64,000 nt of DNA. Origin: Panorpa germanica. Its lineage: Eukaryota; Arthropoda; Insecta; Mecoptera; Panorpidae. The stretch covers positions 6,448,001-6,512,000 of the forward strand of contig OY783214.1 of the NCBI GenBank assembly GCA_963678705.1. The letters are read 5' to 3'. The position numbers and the translations under genes are program-made. A model generated the notes under the pieces. That model did no database searches and was not told the origin of the DNA. It saw nothing but the letters and a program-made list of their open reading frames with translations. The stretch's first letter is position 1, and each line of letters starts with the position of its first letter. Shown one piece after another: positions 12,632 through 26,033 of this stretch.

Positions 12632-13085
12632 AAGACACAAGAAACATGAGAAGGATTGCCAGATTTAGATTGGGAAACGAGAGGAAAGGAAACAGATACT
12701 GGGCAAATAGCGAGGAAAGGATGTGCGGAACGGAGTTAGAAACACTGGAGCACATTAAGTTTTCTTGTCAGAAAAAAGTAATGAGCCAGAAGAATATTGT
12801 GAAGTTATTAAAGGGAGGCAGTGAAGGGAAGAGGTGATGGCGGAAATAGAGAAAAAGAACGAGGAAAGAAAAGTAACGCCAGAGCAGGAGTGATTTTAAT
12901 CTGAAGTGACAAAGAGACGAAGAGACAAAGAAGACAAGAGGTGTAGGTTTTTCTCATTTGGAATTGGAATGTAGTTAAATCTTTTGGAATGAAATTAAGC
13001 ACAATGATATGTTTTTTATGGATTTAGGGCGGAAGAATGTAGTGCCTAATGGCAAAAACATTACAATAAATAATAAGTTGTACAA
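12632..13085 (+). pseudogene. ARFRLGNE-family retrotransposon 3' end
   Basis: It begins just after a (TA)n run. It encodes MRRIARFRLGNERKGNRYWA, then a knuckle lacking its first Cys pair (GTELETLEHIKFSC) and LLKGGSEGKR. The frame then stops. The tail, GTAGTGCCTAATGGCAAAAA, differs from the other copies (GATTGTAAAGCCGAAAGGCA), suggesting a sub-family. Confidence 0.8.
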
Positions 13086-14033
13086 TTATTGAATGAAACT
13101 TTTATAAATATATGAAACCTTTACTCGAAACCAATTAAACATGCTTTACAAAGACTCAATCACGAATATCAATCAATATGTATAATATTGATTCGACTGC
13201 ATTCGCCTATTTGATAAAATTAAATAGTTTTTTGTTTTGTCAATTATAACCACTTTTATTTAATTATTTGAGACAGTGTGGAAAATTAAAAAGAGGTTGT
13301 TGCACTTGAAAGGAAATATTAAAAAAAGGAATTTGTTCAGCGACAATATTCATGCAGCGAGAAATGACTAATTTGGAAGATCTACAGTCACATCCGCAAC
13401 AAAGGCAGATACTCGTATCACTTCGAGTGATACTAATTAAATACGAAATAATTAATGATAAATTACGCTAGTTATTCTCTTTACTAATCATTTAACATTG
13501 TAAATTACACACAGAAAAGCCATAGACAAATTGTTATTATATATGGTTACAGTTAATTTGTGATTATCATATTTTATAAACTTCTAGAATTATAGAACTG
13601 TAGTGCTCAACATCTGTATTAGTTTTATGCATAATATCCTTTAATTCATTTAATCATATTGACAAATTATTATTACGCAACATAAAATGTTTAAATGTAA
13701 CAAATAATATAATCGAATTATTTTACAATAGAAATTATTTAATTTTATAATAACATTGTTATAAATTTTAATAACTAGGTTTAGTCGGATAGTATGCACT
13801 TTATTTAAATTATCAAATTTTGAATAATAACCTATTATTTTGTTTATATTTCTGACAATATATTAGATAACGTACTATATCTTTTTAGGGTATTGTTATC
13901 TCGTAATAGTCGTTGTTGTAAAATCATCAAAACAAGAAGCATCTAAGATTTACCGCCTAAACCACGGTTAACCAAGCAACACACAAGTTGATATATCGTT
14001 ATAATTATTAATTAAAAAAATTGTTTATATTAG

Positions 14034-14500
14034 AGATGCTGCAGCTAGTTGCATTATATAATGATTTTAATTTGTTGTCTTATTTATTTAAACTTCAAAA
14101 TAAACTGCTAAAGCAAATCCTTAACGTGCCGCGATTCGTTCCAAACTGGTTAACACATCAAGATCTAGGGGTTCCATATATAAGAAGTGAAATTAAGGAT
14201 ATCAGCGAGAATTACGTACAAAGATTAGAAGTTCATCCAAATGAATCAGCTGTACAACTTTTCCAGCATAAACCGATTAGACGACTGAAACGTAAAAGTC
14301 CAATGGACCTACCAAATATGATGTAGAATAGTTTCCAAATGTACTTAATATTAATGTAATAGGTTAAGTCAAAAGGGTGAGCCATCGATGGATGGCAAGC
14401 TCGCATGTCATATTTATATATATTCCCAAAATTTGATTAATGTTCTTCGAGGACAGATTGTAAATTATGTATGTTGTAAAATAAAAAATTATTTAAACTA
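14034..14500 (+). pseudogene. Jockey-type non-LTR retrotransposon ORF2 C-terminus and 3' UTR
   Basis: One frame reads NKLLKQILNVPRFVPNWLTH, then QDLGVPYIRSEIKDISENYV, then HPNESAVQL and RRLKRKSPMDLP before a stop at about 14326. The segment NxLLRxIxNAPW...LHxDLGxPxVxxEI...RRLKRxxPxDL is the standard end of Jockey-clade ORF2. The 3' UTR contains GGTGAGCCATCGATGGATGG. The 5' part is absent, with only AT-rich DNA before it. Confidence 0.75.
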
Positions 14501-15439
14501 TTTTATAATATTCATACGTTATTAAATAAAGTGTTATAATAAGTTTCATTTAACGAATATAATCGGCTAGAATCGAATAAAAACATTCTGAGGACAATTT
14601 ATTTGCATACTAAAATCTCTACAAGACCTTTTTATATTCGATTCAACTAATTTATATTTAAATAAAAATAGTAGTATAGTAAATATAGTATTTTTTCTAA
14701 ATAAATTGCATAGAAATATAAGACAGAGACCGGACTAACATAAAACTCCTTGCTCTTCATAAAACAATATAAAATGTGTTTCGGCTGACATAAATGTTAT
14801 ACAACTGCAACTTAAAAGTACCGCTTTCAAGACAAAGCACTTACTATAAAGTCTAAGAAACATAGAGCTTAAATAGAACAAAATAAGATGTAAATCAATT
14901 TTTATGAGAGTTATTTAAAATGAAGTGTGGCATAAGCCGGCTGGTTGTACCAGACAAAACGCAAAACGCAAAGCCTCTGCCAATAAAAGTATTATTGAGG
15001 TCACGCAATCGATTAAAGTCTTAATATAATTAGTAAATTTTCAGCGTAGATAATTAACTCTTTGATGTCTATTCAAAGTTCATAGAAACGTTCAAAAAGG
15101 AATATTAATGTATGCTGTATAATACCAATTAATATAATTATTATAATAATATTCTATAAATAGATATATTAAAAAACTATTATCCTATCGCGGCGCCGAA
15201 TCGTCTCTAGACACGCCCCCTCGTCTTTATGCTTCTACAGTTCCATGATCCTAAGCCTCTACGCCTCTACGGTTCTACGGCTGTACGTCTGCATTGAATT
15301 AAGGACGATATACATACGTCTGTACAGCGATGCACTTGAGATGTAACGTTGGGATATCCACAGGGCTGAATTTAGCAATAACCCCTTTAAAAATATTGCC
15401 AAGTAACATAGAAAACAATTTGGTGCTGAAAAGTCGGGT

Positions 15440-15660
15440 CATCTGAAATCCGAAAAAATCGATTTTTTTAATCGATTTTAAAGAATATATCGATCCCGTG
15501 AATCGATCTCAAACACTCGAAAATCGAGATTCAATTTTTCTTTTGTAATAATGCAAGTATACAATTATTTCCATTATTTATTATATGTTAGGACATGAAA
15601 TATTGGAAATTCTAATTATTTTGTTCCATACAAATAACGTAACGTGTAATTTTATATAAA
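15440..15660. repeat. Fragment of the ATCGAT-rich repeat
   Basis: It shares CGATCCCGTGAATCGATCTC and the following CTCGAAAATC with 6680-6715, and also a later GAAATATTGGAAATTCTAAT stretch like 6727-6745. Its ends are not recognisable. Confidence 0.55.
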
Positions 15661-16079
15661 CCTAGTTTGCAACTTAAATAAACTCAGAGAAAACCCAGCA
15701 CCCATTACAAAATATGAAACAAGTTTCTAAACAAAAATTTATATTCATTTAAACACATTTTACTGTTACCTTACCTGCGAACTATTTTAATTATATACAT
15801 GAATACTTGTGAGGTCTATCAGGTCCTAAACGTATACTTGAGCCGTTAACATTATTTTACATATACCTGTACCAACCAGGATTGTAAAATTATAAGAATA
15901 ATGAGAAGACTACAACCTAAAAAAAAAAAAACTATAAATTCATCGTACTTTCTTTATGTTTTTCTCAATACGATTCAGATATATTTGCTTAACACTTGTC
16001 TAATTAAAAAATACCTAGAAGGGCATATTTAAAAAAAAAAAATAACAATTATGAAATTTATGAATACCATCCTGGGATA

Positions 16080-16215
16080 TGGGTATAATATGGATTGGGG
16101 ATGATTCCCAACGAGACCACTTGGCAGCTTGTCCACTGAATTGGGGGAAACGCGAACATCTCACGGAGATCTACATAACGGATTCACGCCATGAACATCC
16201 CCTATAACCACAAAA
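16080..16215 (+). other. GC-richer, possibly coding fragment
   Basis: Frame DSQRDHLAACPLNWGKREHL, TEIYITDSRHEHPL then stop, bounded by AT-rich DNA. It resembles the tail of a retroelement protein in its Cys/His content, but no family motif is complete. Confidence 0.2.
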
Positions 16216-16899
16216 CTTCAAAACTTTTATCACCAACATGTAAATCATGTGGATTTTTTATTTGTTTTTATTTTATGTAATAAATAGACTGCTTTTTATT
16301 ACACAGATTTGTTTGTGTATCAGTTCACATTATGTTTTCTAAGCATTGTGTATTTTTAACGAACTCGTAAAATAATGTTATCTCGCTTCGTGACAGCTCT
16401 CGCGGTTATACGAATCATGGTGAGTGTTCAAGTGTTAAACGGTGGGGTGCGGAGCGGGGCAGGGTGAGTGTTGAATTCTTAAAAACTGAGAGATGAATTA
16501 GATAAAATTCATTGCACATTTTTATACTTTTTTGTCTAAATACTATTCAGTTATTTGTGACATTTTTGTGATAAAATAAAAACATTACATAGTATTGGAA
16601 TGCTTCCAAAAGATTCAATATTTCCATATGTTTAGGGATTATATACTTCTTTCTCACATATTTCGTTACTTTTATGTTATTTTCTCAGCAAGATATTGAA
16701 CATTTTTCTATAAAACTCACAATCAAACCAGTGACGTCTATAATATAGGGGTTTTAATAATTACGTAAAATATTTAAAAATAAAAACAATGTTATTTGAA
16801 AATTATTAGACCGGTTGCACATTGGATATACGAGCATAACAGTTTTATCTCTATTGTAGAAAGATAGAAAAAAATTAACAGTTAAGAATTCGATCAGTA

Positions 16900-17215
16900 A
16901 GACGCTGATTGCAAACTAGTCGAGCCGTGTTTCGTGACTATATAGAATTTTTACCAATAACATAATATGGGATTTTATTGTGTCGTGTTTGTATGTATGT
17001 ATGTATTTAAATACTTTTAAATAGTATTTGTGTACATCTCTGCTCATGACGTCAACAATAAAAAGCATATTCGCTCAAAACGTGCTCAAAAACAATTTAG
17101 TTTGGGTCGTGCCGTGTGTTTTCTCTCACACACAGTTCCATTCTCATTCGGTTCGGGCAGATTCGGGGCTAAGGTTTGTAATCAGTCGATCCGTATGGGG
17201 ACGGCCAAAGGTAAG
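16900..17215. mobile_element. PIF/Harbinger-like MITE, copy 3, left end eroded
   Basis: It contains GATTGCAAACTAGTCGAGCC, the run TGTATGTATTTAAATACTTT, and the subterminal TTCGGTTCGGGCAGATTCGG then GGCTAAGGTTTG, all shared in the same order with 32180-32515. The left TIR was not located. Confidence 0.6.
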
Positions 17216-18454
17216 GTAAACGCCTTTGGTTTATAGAACAAAACATGAACGAGAAAGAGAGATAGGAAGAAAATGCAGCTACATTTTTAATATTATTTGT
17301 ATGGTTTAGTAACACTATTATGCTGTCGTCGGCATTGTTCGAAGAGCAGCCCTTGCTATGCACATCGATCTTAGTTATTGTTCCATTAGACCAGTATCTG
17401 TAGCTACATACACCTCTCTTAAACGTTATATTTAATAAAGACAATACGTTTTATAGGGGCAGTGTGGACATAAATAGTATGTAGAATATTTGTACATATT
17501 TTACGTAATATTTACGGTTTGAACGTTGGTTTACAAGTATTTCGTTTCTTCACATGAACAATATACTCTTTCATAACACTGACAACAATTTTTTTTCTTC
17601 TTTTAATTTTCCTCAATAAAAATCTGTGTACGCTACTGTTCCTAATATAAGCACAAGCTTACCATATTGAGCTTTATTCAACGTTATGAGAAGCCTGCTT
17701 ATTGTATTTCTCATGTTGCTATATTCAGCTTTCTAAATTTGTATTTTCAAGAACTTACATTACGTTTTATTCAATAAATTTATTTTACAAATGCATTTAA
17801 GAAAACTTGATTTTTGTCATATATAAAAAAATGTTTTATAGAAATATTAAAACACATGAAAAAGTTATTGTAGCAATTTAGAAATAAATATTAATACAGC
17901 GCCATCAAAACTTTATTGTCCATAACATCTTTAGCATAACGATCATCTGTGGGATTTACGATACATGAATGATAACTTCCAAACCACCCAACGGCAACTC
18001 TACGAACTATTATGTCATAAAATGGAATACATACATATAATGTGCAGAAGATACTAATCTATATGTGTTAGTTTATTAGTTTAAAGTGTAACAGTATGCA
18101 TAGAATACGAATACTGTAAATGAATGCATGGCATTGGTTTCGACCATTGCTGTTAGATAATGTCTGTTTGGGAACAAAGCAATGACCTTTGCAATAATGT
18201 ATCTGATACATTTAGCGATGTACTCTAACATTGTAATATATCTAGATACGTTTAGCATTTAGACAAATCGACTATATTTGAAAACGTATCTATTGCTCTG
18301 TATTTGTATCTGAAACTGTATCGAGATACAAATCGTGATACTAGAATCACATTGCACAATGCAACCGACTACTTACGACGACGACTTTTTCAGTAGTTAT
18401 ATTCGATCATGTAATGAAGCTTCTACTTTAATATTTATCAATATACCATTAGGT

Positions 18455-19320
18455 GAAGAGAGACTACATAACAGTAGAAGCGGGTAGAAGGGTAGTGCGT
18501 TTTGAAGAAATAATGAGATGGACGAAAAGTGCAATCCTAAGAAAAATAAGAAAAGAGGATATGAACGAAGAGCAAGGGGAAGGTATAAAAGGAAGGAAAG
18601 AATACTTGGTAAGGAATGGAATGGGGACAGAGGAGGTGTAGAGAAAAAGGGCGGCAGGAAGAATGGTAGAGAAGGAGCTAGGAATCAGAGATAGGCAGGT
18701 GCAACAGCAGGAAAGAATGAGAAAAATGGATAAAAGCAGACACAATGCCAGATATAGAAAATTATGGAAAAGTGTTGTACCTGAAGAATGTTAGAAGAAC
18801 AGCGAGATTTAGATTGGGGAACGAAGAAAATGGAAGTAGATACTGGATGGACGGGGAAGAAAAGAAGTGTATGGTGTGCAAAGCAGAGGTGAAGACACTG
18901 GAGTGCATAAGGGATGAATGTGTGAACAGGGTGGCTAGCAGTAGGAAGTTGGAGCAGCTATTAAAAAGGGGAAAGCAATGAACAAATGGATGGCGGAAGT
19001 AATTAGAAGGAGGAAGTGAAAAACTAAAGGATTTAAAGCAAGAAAGGGAAAATCAAGTCTGAAAGAAAGAAAGAATAGTACAAAGATAATAGAGAGTTTG
19101 TCGAAAGGGGTAGCAGAAACGGTGAGAAGGATGAAGGTGTAGGGAATAGGAAGGAAGTAGGTAAAGAGAAGAAGAAGAAGAAAATACTGTGGGAAAGAGA
19201 AAGGGTTAGAATAGTTCATATAAATTTTAAGTTGAAATTATATGAAATGTTGTAAGAAATATTGATGTAGATTGTAAAGCCGAAAGGCACTCATTTAATA
19301 ATATAATTAAAAAAAGTTAT
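18455..19320 (+). pseudogene. ARFRLGNE-family retrotransposon fragment, longest copy
   Basis: The copy includes the upstream RDRQVQQQERMRKMDKSRHN, ARYRKLWKSVVPEEC region, then after a frame shift NVRRTARFRLGNEENGSRYW. A decayed knuckle follows, CMVCKAEVKTLECIRDEC, with His replaced by Cys. Then come LEQLLKRG and a tail GATTGTAAAGCCGAAAGGCA at 19271. Frameshifts and stops show it is inactive. This C-terminal architecture is widespread in insect non-LTR ORF2-like proteins. Confidence 0.8.
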
Positions 19321-20039
19321 AAATCTGTATCGTTCTGCCCTCTCACCGATCCTCTACCCGTAAAATTATAAACACCAAAAACCAATGCTCTATGAAAATA
19401 CATGTGTCCAACTATGTATAAGACTGCATTACGTATGAACCGTATCTTGTATGTACGAGTATGTCATTAATTGATAAACATTCAAGTGTGAGAGCAACCT
19501 ATTAGCAATAATTTATTCTTGCAGCGTATTCTTGTTTCATTAGCAGTATTTGTCAAAATTTTATGTTGAATACAAATAACGTAGTTTAAATTAGGTAATT
19601 AAAAATAATAAGAGAATGTCTGCTACATGTACTAGATGTTATCTCAACTTAAGCACCACATATTTTTAAACTCTTCATTTATTTCTTATTTATCTTGATA
19701 GACAATAACCAATTATGAGTAAATAAACATTAAGTAAATGTTTATTTTAACAATAACAATAATTTGAAAATGTCTTGGTAGTAATTGATAAAAATTGTCA
19801 ACGCAAATTAAAACGCCACTAATAAAACAAAAGAAAAATAAAAGAATCATTTAATGTCTTTCGTCTAAATGGCGAAAAATCCAATATTCAGTGTTCGAGG
19901 AAAGAAAATGAGGAAAAGAAAGATAGGATCGCGTGTACCGTCAGCGTGAGCGTCACATAATCAATGTATTTGAAATTTATGATATACGATACGGAAACTT
20001 AACGAGAATTTTTGTTTTAAAATCCCTCGTTCAGTCGTT

Positions 20040-20200
20040 GAGTCGTTGGGGTGTCTGATTGAGCGATACTTTAAGGCAGACGCGTGTCTGGGAAGCTTAT
20101 GATTCTAGAAACACCAAGACGGTGGTGGTGGTGGTGGTGACGGTAACAACGACGATGACGGCGACAGGGGAGACATCCCCGTTCTCATCGGTTTAGCGTG
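20040..20200 (+). other. GC-rich island with (GGT)n
   Basis: The (GGT) run at 20121-20139 and the following GACGATGACGGCGACAGGGG contrast with the AT-rich surroundings. It could be an unrecognised exon or 5' UTR; no clear frame was found. Confidence 0.4.
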
Positions 20201-20540
20201 TTAGACTGTTTAGAAATAAGGGTTTACGATTATGTTAACCACCTACAAGGATTTTCAAACCATAATATACAACACACGTCAAAAGAAATATTTTAAAAGT
20301 TAAACCTTTTTGTAAAACCGTTTTTGAATCTTTAAACGTTAAATTGGACTTTTGATATTGAGTCTATTTCAAAAATGATATCCAATCTAAAAATGATAAT
20401 ATTTATATCCCCCTATTTCTTTTGGATTACCTTGTTACAAATCTTAGAACACCATTTGATTTCCAAAATTCTAAACATGTTCTAGCGTAAGACATTTTGT
20501 ATTATTAAGAATTTTTTTTTTTTTAATTTTGTTTATAGGG

Positions 20541-21063
20541 TAAAGCCTTATTCCCACTTACTGTTTTGATATTTTATTTACTGTTTCTATTTAATATTGT
20601 AATCTAGATTTCAAGTTTTCGTTTAAGCATTCCTTTTCACATTTGTGTTTTAATTTAAGTTTAGTTAATTTAGTTGGTGCGTATGCATCGTTAGTAATAT
20701 AAATTTTGACAGTTCGACAAAATTGTGTGTGAAATAATTAAAATTGCTATTTTTATTAACAATTAGTAATAGAAATTGTTTTCACTTCTATATTTTTCAA
20801 AAACTAACATTAAACTTCTTTTAAAAGTAAATCTAACTGCATTTTGACAGATTGTTAACAATCAGAGGTTATAATATGATATAGTTTTTCTTAATTTAAT
20901 ATTTTAAATTTAAAACATTGGATGTTCTAAAAAAACTAAGAAAACTTAAAAAATAAATTAAATTAATAATGGCACTGTGAATGACTACGCGTATTGTCAT
21001 ATGGTAAACATTTTAAATTAAATACAAAATAAATTTAAAGTAGTGAGTGAGAATGATACTTTA
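20541..21063. mobile_element. CATTCCCACTCACTG-type MITE, copy 1
   Basis: The left end is TAAAGCCTTATTCCCACTTA and the right end GTGAGTGAGAATGATACTTT plus A, forming imperfect TIRs of about 23 bp. Most of the approximately 520-bp interior matches the copies at 22461 and 60927 by eye, including the segment reading GTGCGTATGCATCGTTAGTA. It is non-coding. Confidence 0.75.
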
Positions 21064-21474
21064 AAATAACGTTTACTAAAAAATCACGAAATTTCAAAGT
21101 TTTTGACCGTTTAGAATCCTTGGTAATTAATAACAAAGGTAGCAATTTTTAGGCCATTTCCTTTGTGAAACATGTGGAACTTCTTGACCAATTCACCAAT
21201 TTTCTATTCTACACAAACAATCTCTCGTTAAAATTTTGAATAAAATTAGGAGACTAAGGAAAATGTTTTTTAAACAAATTAATATAAATAGCACTTCATT
21301 GTTTTGTATTGGAGATATAATAATTTGAAATGTTCTATTGTGAATAAAATGTTCTTTTCATGATTAATTGTGATCCGGCAACGCTGCTCGCAAAATTATC
21401 TTGAGTAGAGTACAATAAAAAACGAGAATTTTAAATCTTTGATGATATTAACGTAACGAACGGAATATTGGCTA

Positions 21475-21750
21475 GCTATTAAAGGGAGGCAGTGAAGGAA
21501 AGAGGTGGATGGCGGAAATAGTAAGAAGGAAAGGAAAAACAGGAGAATAAATAAGCTGGTGGAGAATAATAGAGAGGGTCAAAAGAAGAAGAAGCAGAAA
21601 GCACTTTTGGAAGTAGTAAAAGTCGAGAAGATTTTAAGTTTATTTTAAGTTTAGTTTTAAGTTTGGAATGTATATAGGAATGAAATGTATTAGAAATATA
21701 ATACTGTAGATTGTAAAGCCGAAAGGCATACACAATTAATATATAAAAAA
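21475..21750 (+). pseudogene. ARFRLGNE-family retrotransposon tail
   Basis: It starts at CTATTAAAGGGAGGCAGTGA, encoding LLKGGSEGKRWMAEIVRRKG. It is deleted across the next about 100 bases relative to 28990-29290 and keeps GGTCAAAAGAAGAAGAAGCA. It ends GATTGTAAAGCCGAAAGGCA and an AT-rich tail. The domain upstream is missing. Confidence 0.75.
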
Positions 21751-22460
21751 TATTAACGTATTGAAATATTGCTTGCACTTCGCATCGTTGGTGGTCACCG
21801 TAACCGAAAATATTTTATACTATTATTATACTGTACCACTAAATACAATAAATTTAATATATTTTAGTTTAACTTAAAACCTGTCTCATCATTTAAATAC
21901 AATCCTCGGAAAATCACATTTTGTTATAATTAAAATTTAGGAAATCGATAAAAGAGACTTCAACATTAAAAGATTTATAGTATATTAACAGTAAAGCCTG
22001 AAAAACGATTAGGAAAGTACAGTAAAAACATTAAAGAATTCTTTTGAATGAATGAATTACAAGAGCGAAGTGAAAACTAAGTACCGGCCGAGATAACATT
22101 GTAATTTAATGTTTTCCCTTGGGTGTTACTTCAGGTAATTGAATAGAATCCTGGTTGACTTTATGTTTTTGTAATCGGAAAACCTTTTTGATTTGGAAAC
22201 AACTTCATTGTGGTGTATTATCTTTTTATATTAAAAAAAACCATTAATTCTAACAATAGCTGAAAAACTTATTAAATTGATTTATATAAACAATTGGAGA
22301 CTGGATTTTAATTGAGTTTGTGTCAGCTATTAATTACGTTCATGATTTATTCAAATTTTTAATTATATAGATTCGCAAGTAATACAACGTTTGTCGAGGA
22401 AGTGCGAGCTGGTATCTAATTTATAAGATGTATGAAATTTCAATGTTAAAAAAACACTCC

Positions 22461-22941
22461 TAAGCCTCATTCCCACTCACTGTTTTGATATTTAATTTAC
22501 TGTTTTTATCTAATGTTTTAATCCAGATTTCAGGTTTTCAGAATAGACGCTCCTAGTCACATTCGTGTTTAAATTTGAGTTTAGTTATTTAGTTGGTGTT
22601 GGCGTCTTTAGTAATATAAATTTTGACAGTTTGACATTTCGACAAAATTGAAGGTGAAATAATTAAAATTACTGTTTTTAATAACAAATGGTAATAGAAA
22701 TTGTTTTTATTTCTTTATTTTTGACAAAGTGACATTAAACTTCTTTTAAATATTAATTCTACTGCATTTTGACAGATTGTGACATTTTGGAGGTTATAAT
22801 ATGATATAGTTTTTTTTAATTTAATATTTTTAATTTAAATTTAAAAAAAAAATCAAATTAAAAATGCGTATTGCCATATGCTAAAAAATTTAAATTAAAT
22901 ACAAAATACAAAATTAAATTAAAGCAGTGAGTGATACTTTA
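22461..22941. mobile_element. CATTCCCACTCACTG-type MITE, copy 2
   Basis: The left end is TAAGCCTCATTCCCACTCAC and the right end GCAGTGAGTGATACTTTA. It is in the same orientation as copy 1, 1.4 kb away. The right TIR has lost the GGGAA segment. It is non-coding. Confidence 0.75.
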
Positions 22942-24569
22942 AACAAAATAGGGTTTGTAATTTGTAGTGTTATTTATAGCCAGCTTTCACTTTAGTTTCA
23001 CGACGATTTTAACATCTTGGGTCTTATTGATAAATCTTATTTAATTTATGATCAGTTCATCTGTCATTGGATCCATTTTTTATCGTTTGATGTTGTGTTT
23101 TTCTCAAGTGGCTGTTATATATTTTGGAAGACATCAGTAGATGTTCTACTATTATTTGAAAGAGACATTATTGTATTTCAGTGTAGAACAATGATTGTGT
23201 TTTTATTAAACATATAAACACTTAAATTAACAACAAGCAAGCACAGTAAAAATTATGAGATTACAAGAGTCGATCCCGAAGACACAACTCTTTAACATCA
23301 AGCAATATAAGTAACTGTGTCTAGCGGGAATGTATCCATAAAAAGTGAATTTAAAATATTTTCTAAATAAAATAAAAATTCCATTAAACCAGTTTACATT
23401 TACGAGAATTAATTCATTTAAAACAACCTAACTTAATATAGCACGTTTCATCGAATACGTCACAATGAATATTTAAATGTTAAACGATTTATTTTAAACG
23501 TAGCGTGAAAAACACCGTGTCTAAAGTGCTATGATAGGCGCTAAGTATCTCTGCGGGTATCAGAAGGGTCGCTGTTTATGGGTATGAGAATCAGCAAAAG
23601 TATGGGCAGGAGGAAGAGGGGGATATAGGAAGAAGTATATAGATTTAATACTACAATAATAAGTCAGAAGCAGTGACCGTGCTGTCGGCCTGTTATAAGC
23701 TTCACGCTTCGTAAGACAAAAGCTTCAGCGATCTGTTAAAGGGATGGTAATAGGAGGGTTGGATTGTGAGGAGGAGGAGAATGGTGAGCTTCCTCTTTCC
23801 AAATGAACTGTCTGTTTTATGATTTATATCGGAGACGAATATCATCAAAACATTTGTAAAGGAGATTGTAATTATTGTCATTTAGAAAATTTGGTATTAT
23901 TCATAATGGCGTGAAAATCTTTTACCAATATTTGTATACGAGTATAGTTATGTATATATAAAGTTAACGTATTTTTACATAAAAAAGTTGACTTTTATTG
24001 AAATCGCCTCAAATTCTAAAATATAAAAAAAGTTGACTTCTTAAAAAAAAGCTTAACACCGACTGCGGTGTTTTTCGGTTCATTCACTGTCGCAGCGCTA
24101 TATTTTCTGTGTTTGGTTATTATCAATTTGATTATGAGCTTATATGATGCCACGACACCATAAATTCTGCCAATATTGTTGCTGTTCATTAGAAAGCATG
24201 CAGCATCGTAGAAAGGGCAAATATTTAATTAAATAAAAACCAAAAAATTAAACAAATGATTAATGCATTCAGAACTAATTTTTATAATAAATTAAAGTCA
24301 CATTTGCTAGTTCATTTATAGGTTACAATACACTTTTATATTCTATAGTAAGTATATTGAAATAATATTTACTTTAAATTTAGTTAAAAATAAAATAGTT
24401 CTGAAATTCTTTTTAATTAAAACTTACATTAAATACTTATAAAGATCAAAGAAAAACTTTCGTAAGAACATGAATAGACAGATGATATAGACAGAAAGTT
24501 TGTTGTATTAAAAATATTTTCCTTTAATTAGCTATACTCATACAAAAGAAAATATATAATTATATATAC

Positions 24570-25696
24570 TAGAGATGTAAAGAATATTCGCATTCGCATT
24601 CGCATTCGCATTCGCAATAGATTATGCGAATTTTTTGCGAATCTATTTGGCAATGAAAAGTGATAATCCTATTATACATTATAATAATGTTCCAAGTGTT
24701 TATTCATATTCTTATATGTTTATATGTTTGGTTCGAATTTTGTATGGCATCTCGGAAACGGCTGTAGGCAAGTTTTTGAAAATTTCCTATTTCGTAGAGA
24801 AAAAAATTCTAAGACTTTTGGCGTTCTCGAACTTTTCCCTGAATTTCCTGGAAACCCGTAATTTTGGAAAAACTGGAAATAAAGTGATCCCTTTTTTGCT
24901 GTATTACTTTTAATTCGTAAGAGATAGAAAGTTGAAATTTTGTATGTGTATTAAGGTATTTAATGCTGACATTTCTCAAAAATCAGAAATTCAAAAATTG
25001 AAAAAAGGGGGGTTGAAGAAATTCGGAGGCCCGGTAGGGAACTTTGGAAGAAGTTCATATTCTGGATTCTAGAATAATTAAGCAAATTATTAATAAAAAA
25101 AAAATCAAAATTTTAAAATTTTACTTGGGGGCACGGGGGCAGTATTTGCGGAGAGTAAAAATTGTGCTAGAAAGTTGAAATTTTGTATATAGGCTAACCT
25201 TGGTAATTTATTTACGAATCGAAAAAAAAAATCCTAAATTTTGAAAAAAAGTTCTATTTTAAAAGTAGAATTAAATATGAAATGTAATTACGAATTATTT
25301 TATTGGATTCAAATCATACACGCCAAAAAGACGTCGCATTGCGACGGGGGTAACCTCTATAATTTATAAACTAACAATGCAACTAATTCGGTTTACAATA
25401 TTTTTATTTTAGTTACTATTTGAACTTGCAATATAAAATAACAATTATATAATAACCAAAATAAACTTTCAATTTTTTAAACAAGTAAATTACCAAAATT
25501 TTAATAACACTAAACTACTTTAAATGATATCCTTACTGAAAACACAAATGGTAGGATTTATATTATATTACTAAGTTAAGTATTTAGAAATTAAACGATC
25601 AAAGCACGATCAAAATGGGAGATAGTAATTGCTTACTTTTGGCGCTATATTTAAAAGCCGATATTCGCAGAAAATCATACATTCGTTACATCTCTA
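24570..25696. mobile_element. hAT-like element with TAGAGATGTAA ends and a CGCATT hexamer array
   Basis: The left end is TAGAGATGTAAAGAATATTC and the right end GAATGTATG-type sequence reading CATTCGTTACATCTCTA. Flanks ATATATAC and ATATGTTC agree at 6 of 8 positions, a possible 8-bp hAT duplication. A CGCATT array lies just inside the left end (24586-24616). An inner part (24780-24960) recurs inverted at 37620-37890. No transposase was seen. Confidence 0.55.
24586..24616. repeat. (CGCATT)n hexamer array
   Basis: Five near-identical ATTCGC/CGCATT units inside the left end of the hAT-like element at 24570. Confidence 0.9.
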
Positions 25697-25938
25697 ATAT
25701 GTTCATATGTATATATAAATAAATATAGATACAATTTATGAGACATAATTTCATTCTGGTTAAAGCCGTGAATTTTATGATCTCGTTCTTGTCAATTATA
25801 AGAAATATTTCCTACAAAATTGGGGGCTCAACCGGGAAATAAAAACATATTTTTACAAATTTGTGGACTCCAACCTTGATGAATAAATAATTCTCACCTT
25901 CATCAATGTTATTAATTCATCAACGTCGGAGTCTATTG

Positions 25939-25943
<5 letters not shown>

Positions 25944-26032
<89 letters not shown>

Positions 26033-26033
26033 G
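25944..26033. repeat. (TA)n microsatellite, longest in window
   Basis: About 90 bases of TA, broken once by AAAT near 26007. Confidence 0.95.

Noticed and set aside
12531..12755. Open frame rich in Ile-Tyr
   Set aside because: Translation of a (TA)n microsatellite; not a protein.
17028..17236. Overlapping 63- and 68-codon frames
   Set aside because: Within the third PIF/Harbinger-like MITE and not kept in the other copies.
20541..22941. LTR retrotransposon from the two similar 500-bp blocks in direct orientation
   Set aside because: Blocks have their own terminal inverted repeats, the 1.4 kb between them has no gag/pol, and further solo copies exist at 60927 and 62628.
24635..24913. Similar peptides in 24635-24913 and 37917-37696
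   Set aside because: Shared frame is explained by both being copies of one non-coding element; no start or domain is conserved.
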